Positions 1 to 8,585 of a stretch of 64,000 nucleotides of DNA are shown one piece after another (position 1 is the stretch's first letter; each line of letters begins with the position of its first letter). Source of the DNA: Micromonospora sp. WMMD1102 (GTDB lineage: Bacteria; Actinomycetota; Actinomycetes; Mycobacteriales; Micromonosporaceae); contig NZ_JARUBN010000001.1 in NCBI RefSeq assembly GCF_029626265.1, positions 8,497,001 through 8,561,000 on the forward strand, given 5' to 3'. Made by a program: the position numbers and the translations under genes. The notes below the pieces were generated by a model. That model had not been told where the DNA came from. It was given only the letters and a program-made list of their open reading frames with translations, and did not search any database.

Positions 1-271
1 CACCCGGGCGATGCGCTGGGCGACCGGCCACACCCCAGGCGAGTTGAGGTCCCTCACCTCGTTCCTGGCGTTTTGATCGCTGGTCTGACTGCGCTGTCTC
101 TACCTCAGCCCCCTCAAGCAGCACCTCGCGGCCGGTGAGATTCGGTTTGATACAAGACGAGCCGATCATCGGGACGGTTGGCTGCGACGACCGCCATGAG
201 CCTGATGGGTGTGACCGAGATCGGCAACGGCTCGGTGGTGCTGGCCTATTCAGCTAGTCGGTAGGGGGTAA
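1..271. other. Left-edge intergenic DNA
   Basis: I see no supportable gene here. A frame that enters from outside the window ends at a TGA at about 76 and could be the last 25 codons of an upstream gene, but it is too short to identify. A G-rich AGGGGG at 262-267 serves as the ribosome binding site of the next gene. Confidence 0.3.
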
Positions 272-835
272 ATGGTTAATATGGGCAAGGTCATAGTCAA
301 GAACCAGGTCACCGTCAACGGCGCCTTCGAAGCGCCTTCGCCCGAGGACTGGCTGGAGCTCGACGCCGACAGCGGCGACACGAGCCTTCAGCAGATGAGC
401 CTGGCGGACGCGATGCTGCTGGGCCGTAAGACCTACGAAGGGCTCGCCGCCGTCTGGCCGCACCTCGGCGAGCACCCGTCGATGGGCGCATATGCCGGAC
501 GGATCAACCGCATGCCGAAGTACGTCGCCTCGCGCACGCTCATCGGACCTCTGGACTGGAACGCCATCCTCATCGAGGGCGACGTCGTCCAAGCCGTTCC
601 CGCGCTCAAGGAGCGGCACACAGGCAACCTGATCGTCTCCGGATGCGGGGAGCTGGCGTACACCCTCGCTCAGCAGGGTCTGGTCGACGAGTTCTGGTTC
701 TTCGTGAATCCGCATGTGTGGCCGGACGGGCCGCGGATACTCGACGGCGTGGGGCCAATCCGTCTGCAGCTGATCGCGGCCACGTCCTTCCGATCGGGCG
801 TCGTCTGGCTGCGCTACGGGCCGGCCGGGGCATGA
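272..835 (+). CDS. Dihydrofolate reductase-fold family protein (RibD C-terminal type)
   Basis: This 187-residue protein has the RibD C-terminal/DHFR-like fold. Family hallmarks are the run GRKTYEGLAAVWP near residue 50, a central VASRTL strand and the NADPH-loop region GNLIVSGCGELA followed by VDEFWFFVNP. Members are small soluble NAD(P)H-dependent reductases whose substrates are mostly unknown; they are not the housekeeping folate enzyme. ATG 272 lies only four bases after AGGGGG. ATG 281 would give the same MGKV start as the paralogue at 8586-9140 and is an equally good choice. The two paralogues are alike over their whole length. The next gene encodes another member of the same superfamily, so 272-1490 is a tandem pair. 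The family call is firm; the substrate is unknown. Confidence 0.85.
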   Translation: MVNMGKVIVKNQVTVNGAFEAPSPEDWLELDADSGDTSLQQMSLADAMLLGRKTYEGLAAVWPHLGEHPSMGAYAGRINRMPKYVASRTLIGPLDWNAILIEGDVVQAVPALKERHTGNLIVSGCGELAYTLAQQGLVDEFWFFVNPHVWPDGPRILDGVGPIRLQLIAATSFRSGVVWLRYGPAGA

Positions 836-905
836 AGGAGGAGGTCATGGCAGGGACGATCCTGCATCGGCCCAAACACGAGCGTTCAACAAGAGGAGAA
901 ACATC

Positions 906-1490
906 GTGTCACAAGAACTGATGGTCGATTTCATCACCTCGCTCGACGGGTACGGCGCAGCCAAGGGGTGGCCCGCGTTCTGGGGGCTCGAGGGCCCAGA
1001 GTACCTCGGCTGGCTCGAGGAGGACTCGAAGATCGAGCGCACACTGCTCATGGGGTCCGCTACCTACCGGCTCATGCACGGGGCCGCCGCGTCGCGGCCG
1101 GACGATCCCGACCCGCTGGGTGCGGCGCCGAAGATCGTCTTCTCGTCGACCCTCGACGAGCCGCTGGAATGGGCGAACACCCGCCTGATTCGCGGGGACG
1201 CTGTCGAGGCAGTGCGGACCCTGAAAGAGGAGAGTGACCGCCCGCTGTCCACCCTGGGAAGCCTCTCCCTCTGCAGATCGCTGCTCGCCGCCGGCCTCGT
1301 GGACCGCTACCGCGTGGTCGTGTTTCCCGTCGTCACCGGGGCGACAGGCAGGGAGCGCATCTACGATGGATGGCCCGACGTCGGCCTCGACCTGACCGAG
1401 GCGCAGACTTTCGACAAGGGCACCCAACTGCTTGACTACGTACCCAGGCTGCTTGATGGGCCGATCCACAGCGGAACCGGTGCAGGGTGA
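906..1490 (+). CDS. Dihydrofolate reductase-fold family protein
   Basis: A 194-residue protein of the same RibD-C/DHFR-like superfamily as its upstream neighbour, but clearly diverged from it. It begins with the family motif MVDFITSLDGYGA, then LLMGSATYRLM (the equivalent of GRKTYE), KIVFSSTLDEPLEW, and a closing LLDYVPR strand. The start is GTG 906, seven bases after a strong GAGGAGA at 893-899. It lies 70 bases downstream of the first reductase gene on the same strand, so co-transcription is likely. Proteins of this type in actinomycetes often sit beside regulators, and a TetR remnant follows at 1703. The substrate is unknown. Confidence 0.85.
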   Translation: MSQELMVDFITSLDGYGAAKGWPAFWGLEGPEYLGWLEEDSKIERTLLMGSATYRLMHGAAASRPDDPDPLGAAPKIVFSSTLDEPLEWANTRLIRGDAVEAVRTLKEESDRPLSTLGSLSLCRSLLAAGLVDRYRVVVFPVVTGATGRERIYDGWPDVGLDLTEAQTFDKGTQLLDYVPRLLDGPIHSGTGAG

Positions 1491-1519
1491 GGGCTCGGCT
1501 CGCGCCCATCCTGAACTGC

Positions 1520-1682
1520 GAGTGCCGAAAACCTCGTCCGTCCTGGTCACGTACGCGTCGTACGACTCCATGATCTCCGTGATCTCCCTGTCCGCCGACG
1601 CCCGACCGCGGACTTTCCAGGTCTTGAGGATGGCGCCGGCGCGTTCGCCGCAGACCCGGATGCGGGCGTGGGCCTTGTTCAC
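1520..1682 (-). pseudogene. IS5-family transposase 3' fragment
   Basis: Reading down from 1682 the minus strand gives VNKAHARIR, GERAG and LKTWKV, the conserved C-terminal segment of DDE transposases of the IS5/IS1182-like group. After LKTWKV the usual LRCCPRR sequence is missing and the frame continues as unrelated residues, so the fragment is broken at both ends. No inverted repeat is evident. It lies directly against the truncated TetR gene on the other strand, so this insertion probably removed the regulator's 5' half. Confidence 0.5.
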
Positions 1683-1702
1683 GGATCGACGGCGTCGGGC
1701 TG

Positions 1703-2041
1703 CGGTGCTGGCCGGACGGGTCGGCGCTGCGAGCCCGTGAGCGCAAGATCCACGCCCGGTACGCCGCCGCGCTCGCCGACGTGATCGCGACCGAGCAGGC
1801 GGCAGCGCCGGACGACATCCGTCCGCGCCTGGCCGCCGAGGCGATTATCGAGGTGCACCGGGAGTCGATCGGCACGATCCGCCGTGCGCTGCACGCGGGC
1901 GTCTCCGACCAACAGGTCGCGGTGCGGGCGTCCGGCGCTGCCCGGGAGGCGTTCGCGTTGCTCGCCAGCGGCCTGATCGACTACGCCGCAAGGCCCAGCG
2001 ACGAGCCGGCAGGCCCACGACCGGCGATGAATACGAGATGA
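1703..2041 (+). pseudogene. TetR-family regulator, 5'-truncated
   Basis: The frame contains the C-terminal ligand-binding helices of a TetR regulator: PDGSALRARERKIHARYAAAL, then RPRLAAEAIIEVHRESIG and a closing helix AREAFALLASGLIDYAAR. Such a protein normally begins with a DNA-binding HTH of about 60 residues. Here that part is absent, and the sequence upstream of about 1703 belongs to a transposase fragment on the opposite strand. A GTG at 1781 could start a peptide of 86 residues, but without an HTH it would not be a regulator. It may once have controlled the adjacent reductase genes. Confidence 0.65.
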
Positions 2042-2120
2042 AACAGCTCTCTGGCACACTCCCGGCGTTGCCCATCCGGGATGGTGCCGAACGGCACAAC
2101 CGATGATTTGGAGTAGGCAG

Positions 2121-2300
2121 GTGTCAAGGATCCGCTTGGCGTGCCCGGTGTCGCTCGTGACGCTGGTCGTGGCGACCTGCCTCATCCCAGGCACCGCCGA
2201 GCCGGTCGCTTCGGCGGAGACGCCAGACCAGTTGGCCGAGCCGGGCGATGCCGTCGAAGGCCGGCTCGCCCCCGTCACCCGCCCGTACCCGTGGCACTAG
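2121..2300 (+). CDS. Putative small secreted peptide overlapping the SARP regulator start
   Basis: GTG 2121 follows GGAG with good spacing and opens a 59-residue frame; ATG 2103 would add six residues. It has a typical signal peptide: basic RIR, a hydrophobic run LACPVSLVTLVVATCLIPG, and a probable signal-peptidase site at ASA|E. The predicted mature peptide is about 27 residues and ends RLAPVTRPYPWH. The stop at 2298-2300 lies inside the first codons of the downstream regulator (start 2291), which suggests translational coupling. I recognise no family. It could be a secreted signalling peptide or an unexpressed frame; codon evidence alone cannot settle this. Confidence 0.35.
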   Translation: MSRIRLACPVSLVTLVVATCLIPGTAEPVASAETPDQLAEPGDAVEGRLAPVTRPYPWH

Positions 2301-5089
2301 CGTTCGGGCTGCTCGGTCCGTTCGAGATGCGGGTGGCGGACCAGGCGGTGCCGGTCCGCTCCCCGAAGCACCGCATCCTGCTCGCCACCCTGGTGCTGCG
2401 GACCGGACGGGTCGTACCGGTCGGCGAGCTGGTCGAGGCGATGTGGGACGCCCGCCAGCCGGAGAGCCCGCGCCGTGCTGTCCAACTCGCGGTGACGCGG
2501 CTGCGGGCGCTGCTGGACGAGGCCGGCTGTTCCGGTGCGATCGTCACCGATGCGGACGGCTATCTCATCGACGTCCCGCCGGAGCGGATCGACGTCGAGC
2601 GGTTCCGCCGCGGCCTGGCCGACGCCGACCGGGCCGCCGAGCGGTCCGACCCGGTAGCCGAGGCGGCCGCCCTGCACGCGGCCCTGTCCCAGTGGCGCGG
2701 CAATCCGCTCATCGATGTACCCTCCGACATCCTTCAGCAGCGGATCCTGCCCCGCCTGCGCGAGCAGCGGCTGTACGCGCTGGAACGCCGATTCGACGTG
2801 GACCTGCGACTCGGCCGACACGAACGGGTCGTGGAGGATCTGGTGCAGGCGACGGTCGAGCACCCGCTGCGCGAACGGTTCTGGGTGCAGTTGATGACCG
2901 CCCTGCACCGCAGCGGCCGGCGGGGCGACGCCCTCACTGCCTACCACGATGGGCGGCGGCACCTGGCCGAGGAACTCGGCATCGATCCGGGCGAGGAGAT
3001 GCGGCAGGTCCACGCGGCCATCCTGGGCGGCTTCCGATCGCCGGCCACCGGCACGATGCTGTTGCCGGCGGTGCCACGGCAATTGCCGCCCGAGGTGTCC
3101 GGGTTCACCGGCCGGGACCGCGAGATCGACCGCCTCGACGCGCTGTTGTGCGGCTCTGGCCCACCCGCGACGATCATCGTCATCAGCGGCACCGCAGGGG
3201 TCGGCAAGACCTCCCTCGCGCTGCACTGGGCCCGCCGCGCCGCCGACCGGTTCCCCGACGGCCAGCTCTGGGTCAACCTGCGCGGGTACGACCACCGCCC
3301 GGCCATGACGCCCGGCCAGGCGCTCACGCTCTTCCTGCGCGCGCTCGGCGTACCCGGTGAGGCGATCCCGTCGGATCTGGAGAGCCAGGCCGGGCTGTAC
3401 CGATCCCTGATGGACGGGCGTCGCGTGCTGGTCGTGATAGACAACGCCAGCGCCGCCGACCAGGTCCGACCGCTGCTGCCCGGCGGCCCCGGCAGCGCGG
3501 CGATCGTGACCACCCGCAACATGCTCACCGGCTTGGTCGCCGTCGAGGGCGCGCACCCGGTCGAGCTGGGCCTCTTCACCGGCGCGGAGGGGCACGAGCT
3601 GCTGACCCGCCGCCTCGGCGCCGAGCGTGTGCAGGCCGCCCCGACGGCGGCACGCGAGATCGTCGAACGGTGCGCTGGGCTGCCACTCGCCCTCGCGCTC
3701 GTCGCCGCGCGCGCCACCCAGCGCCCGGCGCTGCCGCTGGCCGCGCTCGCGGGACAGTTGCGCGCCGCCCGGGACCGCCTGGACGAGTTCGCCTCGCCGG
3801 ACACGGCCACCGATGTACGCGCAATCTTCTGCTACTCGTACCAGACGCTGAGCGAGCCCGCCATGCGACTCTTCCGGCTGCTCGGCCTGCACCCCGGCCC
3901 GGACATCGCCGTGGACGCGCTGACCAGCCTCGCCGGCCTGCCCCCGGCCGAGCTGCGCCCCCTGCTCGCCGAGCTGACCACGGCACACCTGGTGACCGAA
4001 CATGTCGACGGCCGGTGGACGCTGCACGACCTGCTCCGGGCGTACGCCATCGAACTTGCGCACGCCAACGACACCGCGACCGACCGCGATACCGCGCTGC
4101 GTCGCCTACTCGACCACTATGTGCACACCGGGCACGCCGCCGCGCTGCTCATCGAGCCGCTGCGCGAGCCGGTCCCCCTAGCACCGGCCGACCCCGCCGT
4201 GTGGATCCGACCACCGGCCGGGCGCGAGGAGGCGCTGGCCTGGTTCGGCGCCGAGTACACCGGACTGCTCGCCGCGATCGAACGGGCCGGTCGGGCGACG
4301 TTCGACACCCACACCTGGCAGCTCGTGTGGACACTCGCCGACTTCCAGCAATGGCGAGGCCTCTGGCACGACCGTGCCGCCAGCCTGCAGGCCGCGCTGG
4401 AGGCCACCCGCCGACTGGACCACCGCGCGGAACAGGCCCGCGCCCACCGTGGGCTCGGGTACGCGTACACCCGGTTGCACCGCAACGACGACGCCCAACT
4501 GCACCTGCGGCACGCCCTCGCCCTGTACACCCAACTCGACGACCCGCTCGGACAAGGACGCACGCACCACGGCCTGTCGTATGTCCTGGAACGGCGCGGC
4601 GATCCACGCGCCGCGCTGTGGCACGCCCAACGCGCCCTGGACCTCTTCCCGCCGGACGGCAACCGGGCACACCGCGCCCGCGCGCTCGGTACCGTCGGCT
4701 GGTGCCACGGCCAACTCGGCGACCACCGACAGTCGCTGCACGTCAACCAGGAGGCACTCGAACTGCTCGCCGACACCGGCGACCGGGTCGCCGAGGCAGC
4801 CACCTGGGACAGCATCGGTTACGCCCACCACCACCTCGGCGAATACCCGAAAGCCATCAAGGCTTACCAGACCGCGCTGCGGCTACGCCGCGAGGTCGGA
4901 CACCGGTACGGCATCGCAAACACCCTCGACCACCTCGGCGACACCTACCAGACGCTCGGCGACACCGAAGCGGCCAGACGCGCATGGCGGGACGCACTCG
5001 ACCTACTGGAACAACTCCGTGAACCCGACGCCGAACGGGTACACGCCAAACTCCGCCGCCACGACACCGAACTCACCCAACAAGGCTGA
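2291..5089 (+). CDS. SARP-type transcriptional regulator with NB-ARC and TPR domains (AfsR/DnrI-like)
   Basis: A 932-residue regulator with AfsR architecture. Residues 1-90 form an OmpR-like winged helix (GLLGPFEMRV, then PRRAVQLAVTRLRALL). Residues 95-240 are the bacterial transcriptional activation domain (ERFRRGLADAD, LGRHERVVEDL). An NB-ARC ATPase follows with a P-loop GTAGVGKTS near 298-306 and a Walker B VLVVIDNA near 378. The last 250 residues are TPR repeats (LGYAYTRLHRNDDAQLHL, IGYAHHHLGEYPKAIKAY). GTG 2291 was chosen because the winged helix starts immediately after it; the same frame is open to 2141 but reads as non-coding. Such proteins activate secondary-metabolite or development genes. 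Its targets are unknown, and the lanthipeptide locus 12 kb away is a possibility only. Confidence 0.85.
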   Translation: MALAFGLLGPFEMRVADQAVPVRSPKHRILLATLVLRTGRVVPVGELVEAMWDARQPESPRRAVQLAVTRLRALLDEAGCSGAIVTDADGYLIDVPPERIDVERFRRGLADADRAAERSDPVAEAAALHAALSQWRGNPLIDVPSDILQQRILPRLREQRLYALERRFDVDLRLGRHERVVEDLVQATVEHPLRERFWVQLMTALHRSGRRGDALTAYHDGRRHLAEELGIDPGEEMRQVHAAILGGFRSPATGTMLLPAVPRQLPPEVSGFTGRDREIDRLDALLCGSGPPATIIVISGTAGVGKTSLALHWARRAADRFPDGQLWVNLRGYDHRPAMTPGQALTLFLRALGVPGEAIPSDLESQAGLYRSLMDGRRVLVVIDNASAADQVRPLLPGGPGSAAIVTTRNMLTGLVAVEGAHPVELGLFTGAEGHELLTRRLGAERVQAAPTAAREIVERCAGLPLALALVAARATQRPALPLAALAGQLRAARDRLDEFASPDTATDVRAIFCYSYQTLSEPAMRLFRLLGLHPGPDIAVDALTSLAGLPPAELRPLLAELTTAHLVTEHVDGRWTLHDLLRAYAIELAHANDTATDRDTALRRLLDHYVHTGHAAALLIEPLREPVPLAPADPAVWIRPPAGREEALAWFGAEYTGLLAAIERAGRATFDTHTWQLVWTLADFQQWRGLWHDRAASLQAALEATRRLDHRAEQARAHRGLGYAYTRLHRNDDAQLHLRHALALYTQLDDPLGQGRTHHGLSYVLERRGDPRAALWHAQRALDLFPPDGNRAHRARALGTVGWCHGQLGDHRQSLHVNQEALELLADTGDRVAEAATWDSIGYAHHHLGEYPKAIKAYQTALRLRREVGHRYGIANTLDHLGDTYQTLGDTEAARRAWRDALDLLEQLREPDAERVHAKLRRHDTELTQQG

Positions 5090-5127
5090 ACCAGCAACGG
5101 CCAGGCATCCGCCAAGGGGCTCTGTCA

Positions 5128-5190
5128 AACGAACGAAGGTCATCTCGAAGGCGTTGAGGGCGGGTTTCCAGCGCATGGTCCAGCGGTTGG
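5128..5190 (-). pseudogene. Transposase C-terminal scrap (IS256-like)
   Basis: The minus strand reads RWKPALNAFEMTF, resembling the closing W-K-x-A-L-N-x-F motif of IS256-family transposases (compare WKQALNSLDIFF in the intact copy at 26418). Only about 20 residues are recognisable and there is no complete reading frame. The rest of 5090-5420 has no identifiable content. Confidence 0.3.
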
Positions 5191-5419
5191 AGGATGCAGA
5201 CTCCCGCTGTCAACTCTGTCGGTTGGAGCCCGGTTTTCGGCGGATGTCGGTGTCCGTGGGCGGGCATGGTGCGGGCCCGCGCGGTGGGACCGGCGGGTGA
5301 AGGAGTCTGTCGTTCAGACGATGACGGGGTGTCCTCGGGGTGGTGCCGGACGGGGTTGTGGGTGTGGGGTCGATCCAGCAGCGCCAGAGGATCCGGGTCC
5401 AGCGGGCGCCGAATCCCCG

Positions 5420-5563
5420 CAGAGCCCGATAGCCCGACTGAAGGTCGCCACCTGGATAACCGATTTCTACCACCGGCGCCGCCAGCACTCCGTCTGCAAC
5501 TGGAGCTCGCCCATCGAGTACGAACGATTAAAGACCCGCGCCCTGGAGGCCCAGGCCGCATAA
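5420..5563 (+). pseudogene. IS3-family transposase (OrfB) 3' fragment
   Basis: The frame ends WITDFYHRRRQHSVCNWSSP followed by IEYERLK, the characteristic C-terminus of IS3-family OrfB integrases (rve domain end: YN.RR.HS....SP..YE). Only the last 45 or so residues survive. The catalytic DDE residues lie upstream in intact elements and are absent here. It lies between two regulator genes that converge on it, so it marks an old insertion. Confidence 0.65.
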
Positions 5564-5600
5564 CGAAGCCCTCCACGATCCCAGGGGATTGACACGGTGG

Positions 5601-8306
5601 TCAGGCGTCATGGAGAAGCAGACGTGTGTAGTCACGTTCGAAGCGCGCGCCGACGCGTTCCCATCCGGCCACGGACTCGCGTAGCGCGCCGGCGTCCCCG
5701 TGGTACCGGCCAAGGGCCCGCGTCAGGGTGGCAGCGCACCAAGCGTTCTCGTCGGCGAGGTTCTCGGCCGCGGCGAGGTACTTGGCTGCGTCGGGCAACC
5801 GCGCCACAACCGCTAGTTCCGCCGCTGAGGCTTCGGCGAAGATTTGAAAGCGGGTACCAGGGACCGATCGGTTGAACGTGGACCTGACGATGTCGGCCGC
5901 GTTGTCGGTGTCCCCAGTGTGGATCGCCATCCGGGCATCGACGAAGTGGGCGGACGAAGCGGTGCGGAGGCGGTAAGCATTCTGCGGTCCGGCGAGGTCG
6001 GCCATCCGATTCCGCCAGCGTCGGTAACCGTCGAGATCGTCGGTGAGCCCCGAGGCCAGGGCGGCAGTGGCCGCGGGAAACCAGAGCCAACCCGCGGTGG
6101 GACGGCCGGCCGACTCCCATGCGCGCCACATAGCGTCACCGTGCAACAGTGCCTCGTCGAACTCGCCGGTGAGTACCAGCGGCGGAATCACCATCCTGGC
6201 CAACGAGAGCGGTTCACCGACGACTGGGTCGTGTATGGCCGACCGGGCCAGCTCGATCGCCTCCAGGAACTGGCCGGTTGTGGTCGCGAACGTGGCGTTC
6301 AGCTGGTGAATGGAGCGGATGGTCCTGCCGGCCCGCGGATCGTCGCGGTCCAGCTCGTCCAGGAACGGCAATGCGGTACGGACCAGCTCGTACGCCCGCC
6401 GTAGGTGCCCGTGCTCGTCATACACCGACGCGACGGTGTCGATCGCGGACCAGGTGAGCACCGGATCGCCGGTGCTCTTCGCAGCGGCAAGGGCGCTTTC
6501 GGCCAGCTCGATGTCCAGCCGCGCGGGGTCCGTTGTCCATGAGGCGCCGATGCTGTTCGCGGCCGTGAGCGCCGGGTCGTCCGGATCCCCGAGCGCGACC
6601 GCCTCGCAGTGCAGTTCCCTCAGCCGATCGCGCGGTACCACGGCCTTGAAATTGGCGCGGAAGCGGCTGCCAAGCTCGACTGCCCGGGCTAGTGCCACGG
6701 CCTTGGTGCGGTTTGCGCCCGCTCGACCTGCCTCCTCGGCTGCCTCGAGTATCAACTCGAATGCGAGGTCCGCACGGTATACGGCGGCACAGTCCGATGC
6801 AGCGGCCAAGTCGGCGGCTGCGTCGGCCGGCGTAGGAGCATGCCGTGCCGCTTCCCGGTATCTGTCAACGGATTGCTGCCAGAGGTGCCGGGCGTAGCTG
6901 AGGCGTCCGAGACTCCGACCGAGCCGATGCGCGGTGGGTTCTGGGCCGGGTGGCAGGTCGTGGAGACCGGCCAGGAGGTCGTCAACGATGGCGTCGAACT
7001 CGTCCTGCCAGCGCGTGCCGAGCCGGCTCTCCAGCGCGGCGGCCGCCTGCTGCGCCCAGCGCAGATGCAACTGTTTGATCGACTCGCGATCACCTGACGC
7101 GGTCAACTGCTCGCTCGCATAGGCACGCACCGTGTCCAGCAGCCGCCACCGGTTTGTCCCAATGACGTTGACCACAAGGCTTTTGTCGACCAAGCGACCC
7201 AACAGGTCGGCGACGACGGTTGCGTCGCCCAAGTCAGCGATCGCAACGCCGGCACGCAGGTCGAATGCTCCGGCGAAGATCGCGAGCCGGCGGAAGAGCA
7301 CCCGTTCCGGTTCCTCCATGAGCTGGTAGCTCCAGTCGATCATGGCACGAAGTGATCGGTGGCGATGGTCGAGGTTGCGGCCGCCGGCGAGGACGCGCAT
7401 AACGTCGTTGAGCGCGGTCATCAGACCTTGAGCACCGAGTGCGGGAGCCCGCGCCGCGGCGAGCTCGATCGCCAGCGGCATGCCATCGACGCGGTCACAG
7501 ATTCGTGCCACCGTGTCCGTATCGGCTTCGAATCGCGGATCTACCGCGGTGGCACGGTCCCGAAACAGCGCCACAGCGTCATCCCGGTGAAGCAGCGGAT
7601 CGACACGCACGGTGTGCTCGCCCGGCAGCCGCAGTCGCTCGCGACTCGTGACGAGAACCGCCACGGCCGGGCAGGCCGCGAGGATCCTCGCGACCAGTAC
7701 GGCCACGGGTTCGAGCAGGTGCTCGCAATTGTCGAAGACGAGCAGCGCCGGATGATCACCGAGGTGCTCCGTGATCGTGGCCAGGAGTGGCTGTTGTGGT
7801 GCTTGTGATACCCGCAATCCGGCGCCCACGGCGGATTCGACGAATCCGTCGCGGACCGAAACCAGGTCGATGAATCCACCCCGGTTGGCGAGCCCGGGTG
7901 CCACCGTCTCGGCGACCGCGATAGCCAGCCTCGTCTTACCCACCCCGCCCGGGCCTAAGAGGGTGACGATCGGTTCCTTCGCGAGCTTCGCGCGCACGAG
8001 ATCCCGCTCCGCCGCCCGGCCGATCAAGCTGGTGTGCGGTCGCGGCAGTCCGGGTAGGCGTTGCGAGACTTCGAGCGAGCCACGGCTCGCGAATTCGGCC
8101 AGGGCCCGCCGGTCGGCGGCACCGTATTTGCGCAGGAGCGCCGAGACATGATGCTCTACGGTTCGTACTGAGATATGGAGCTCGCGGGCGATCTGCACGT
8201 TCGACAACCGGTCGGCGAGCAGCGCCAGGACCTCCGCCTCCCGCTCGGTAACCGATTCCGTAGCCACCGGTCCATGATCCAGGCCGCCGGGCGGATCGGC
8301 AACCAC
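5601..8306 (-). CDS. Large LuxR-family regulator with N-terminal HTH and AAA/NB-ARC ATPase
   Basis: A 901-residue protein. Residues 18-76 form a LuxR/GerE helix-turn-helix (TEREAEVLALLADRLSNVQI, then ISVRTVEHHVSALLRKYGA). Next is an NTPase with P-loop LLGPGGVGKTRLA near 114-126, Walker B LLVFDNCEH and sensor LVTSRERLRLPGE. The C-terminal 500 residues are helical and Ala/Leu-rich, consistent with TPR-like repeats. Many large LuxR ATPase regulators carry the HTH at the C-terminus; here it comes first, as in other AfsR-like STAND regulators. The start is GTG 8306 with a GGAA element upstream; the GTG giving VATESVTERE would also keep the HTH. The gene converges on the SARP gene across IS3 debris. 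Its target is unknown. Confidence 0.8.
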   Translation of the reverse strand: MVADPPGGLDHGPVATESVTEREAEVLALLADRLSNVQIARELHISVRTVEHHVSALLRKYGAADRRALAEFASRGSLEVSQRLPGLPRPHTSLIGRAAERDLVRAKLAKEPIVTLLGPGGVGKTRLAIAVAETVAPGLANRGGFIDLVSVRDGFVESAVGAGLRVSQAPQQPLLATITEHLGDHPALLVFDNCEHLLEPVAVLVARILAACPAVAVLVTSRERLRLPGEHTVRVDPLLHRDDAVALFRDRATAVDPRFEADTDTVARICDRVDGMPLAIELAAARAPALGAQGLMTALNDVMRVLAGGRNLDHRHRSLRAMIDWSYQLMEEPERVLFRRLAIFAGAFDLRAGVAIADLGDATVVADLLGRLVDKSLVVNVIGTNRWRLLDTVRAYASEQLTASGDRESIKQLHLRWAQQAAAALESRLGTRWQDEFDAIVDDLLAGLHDLPPGPEPTAHRLGRSLGRLSYARHLWQQSVDRYREAARHAPTPADAAADLAAASDCAAVYRADLAFELILEAAEEAGRAGANRTKAVALARAVELGSRFRANFKAVVPRDRLRELHCEAVALGDPDDPALTAANSIGASWTTDPARLDIELAESALAAAKSTGDPVLTWSAIDTVASVYDEHGHLRRAYELVRTALPFLDELDRDDPRAGRTIRSIHQLNATFATTTGQFLEAIELARSAIHDPVVGEPLSLARMVIPPLVLTGEFDEALLHGDAMWRAWESAGRPTAGWLWFPAATAALASGLTDDLDGYRRWRNRMADLAGPQNAYRLRTASSAHFVDARMAIHTGDTDNAADIVRSTFNRSVPGTRFQIFAEASAAELAVVARLPDAAKYLAAAENLADENAWCAATLTRALGRYHGDAGALRESVAGWERVGARFERDYTRLLLHDA

Positions 8307-8585
8307 GGTGGATAGGGTTCCGGAGTTTCAGGTCGGACGGCCTGACATGCGGACCGCATCGGTGACCACCAGGTCGGCCATAAGTACCGTTCTGTTTGTC
8401 TGGAGGGCTCACCGCTGCAAGGAGGTGGCCGGTCCTAAACCACAAATGACCCGCCACGCAGACCGGTGGCCGGCCATGGGAATGGGCCGGCCACCGATGC
8501 AGCGTCGGGAAAGCCTGTCAGTGGTTGCCGCCAGTCCGCCTGTGATGGATGGGACAACCGGCAGCCACTGCACATGATCGTTCCC

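Noticed and set aside
909..1682. Minus-strand 257-codon frame as one gene
   Set aside because: Only its first 25 or so codons are transposase-like; the rest is antisense to the reductase gene at 906-1490.
2297..4063. Long minus-strand open frame (588 codons) opposite the SARP gene
   Set aside because: It is Arg/Gly/Gln-rich antisense of a gene with clear domains; no start signal or family motif.
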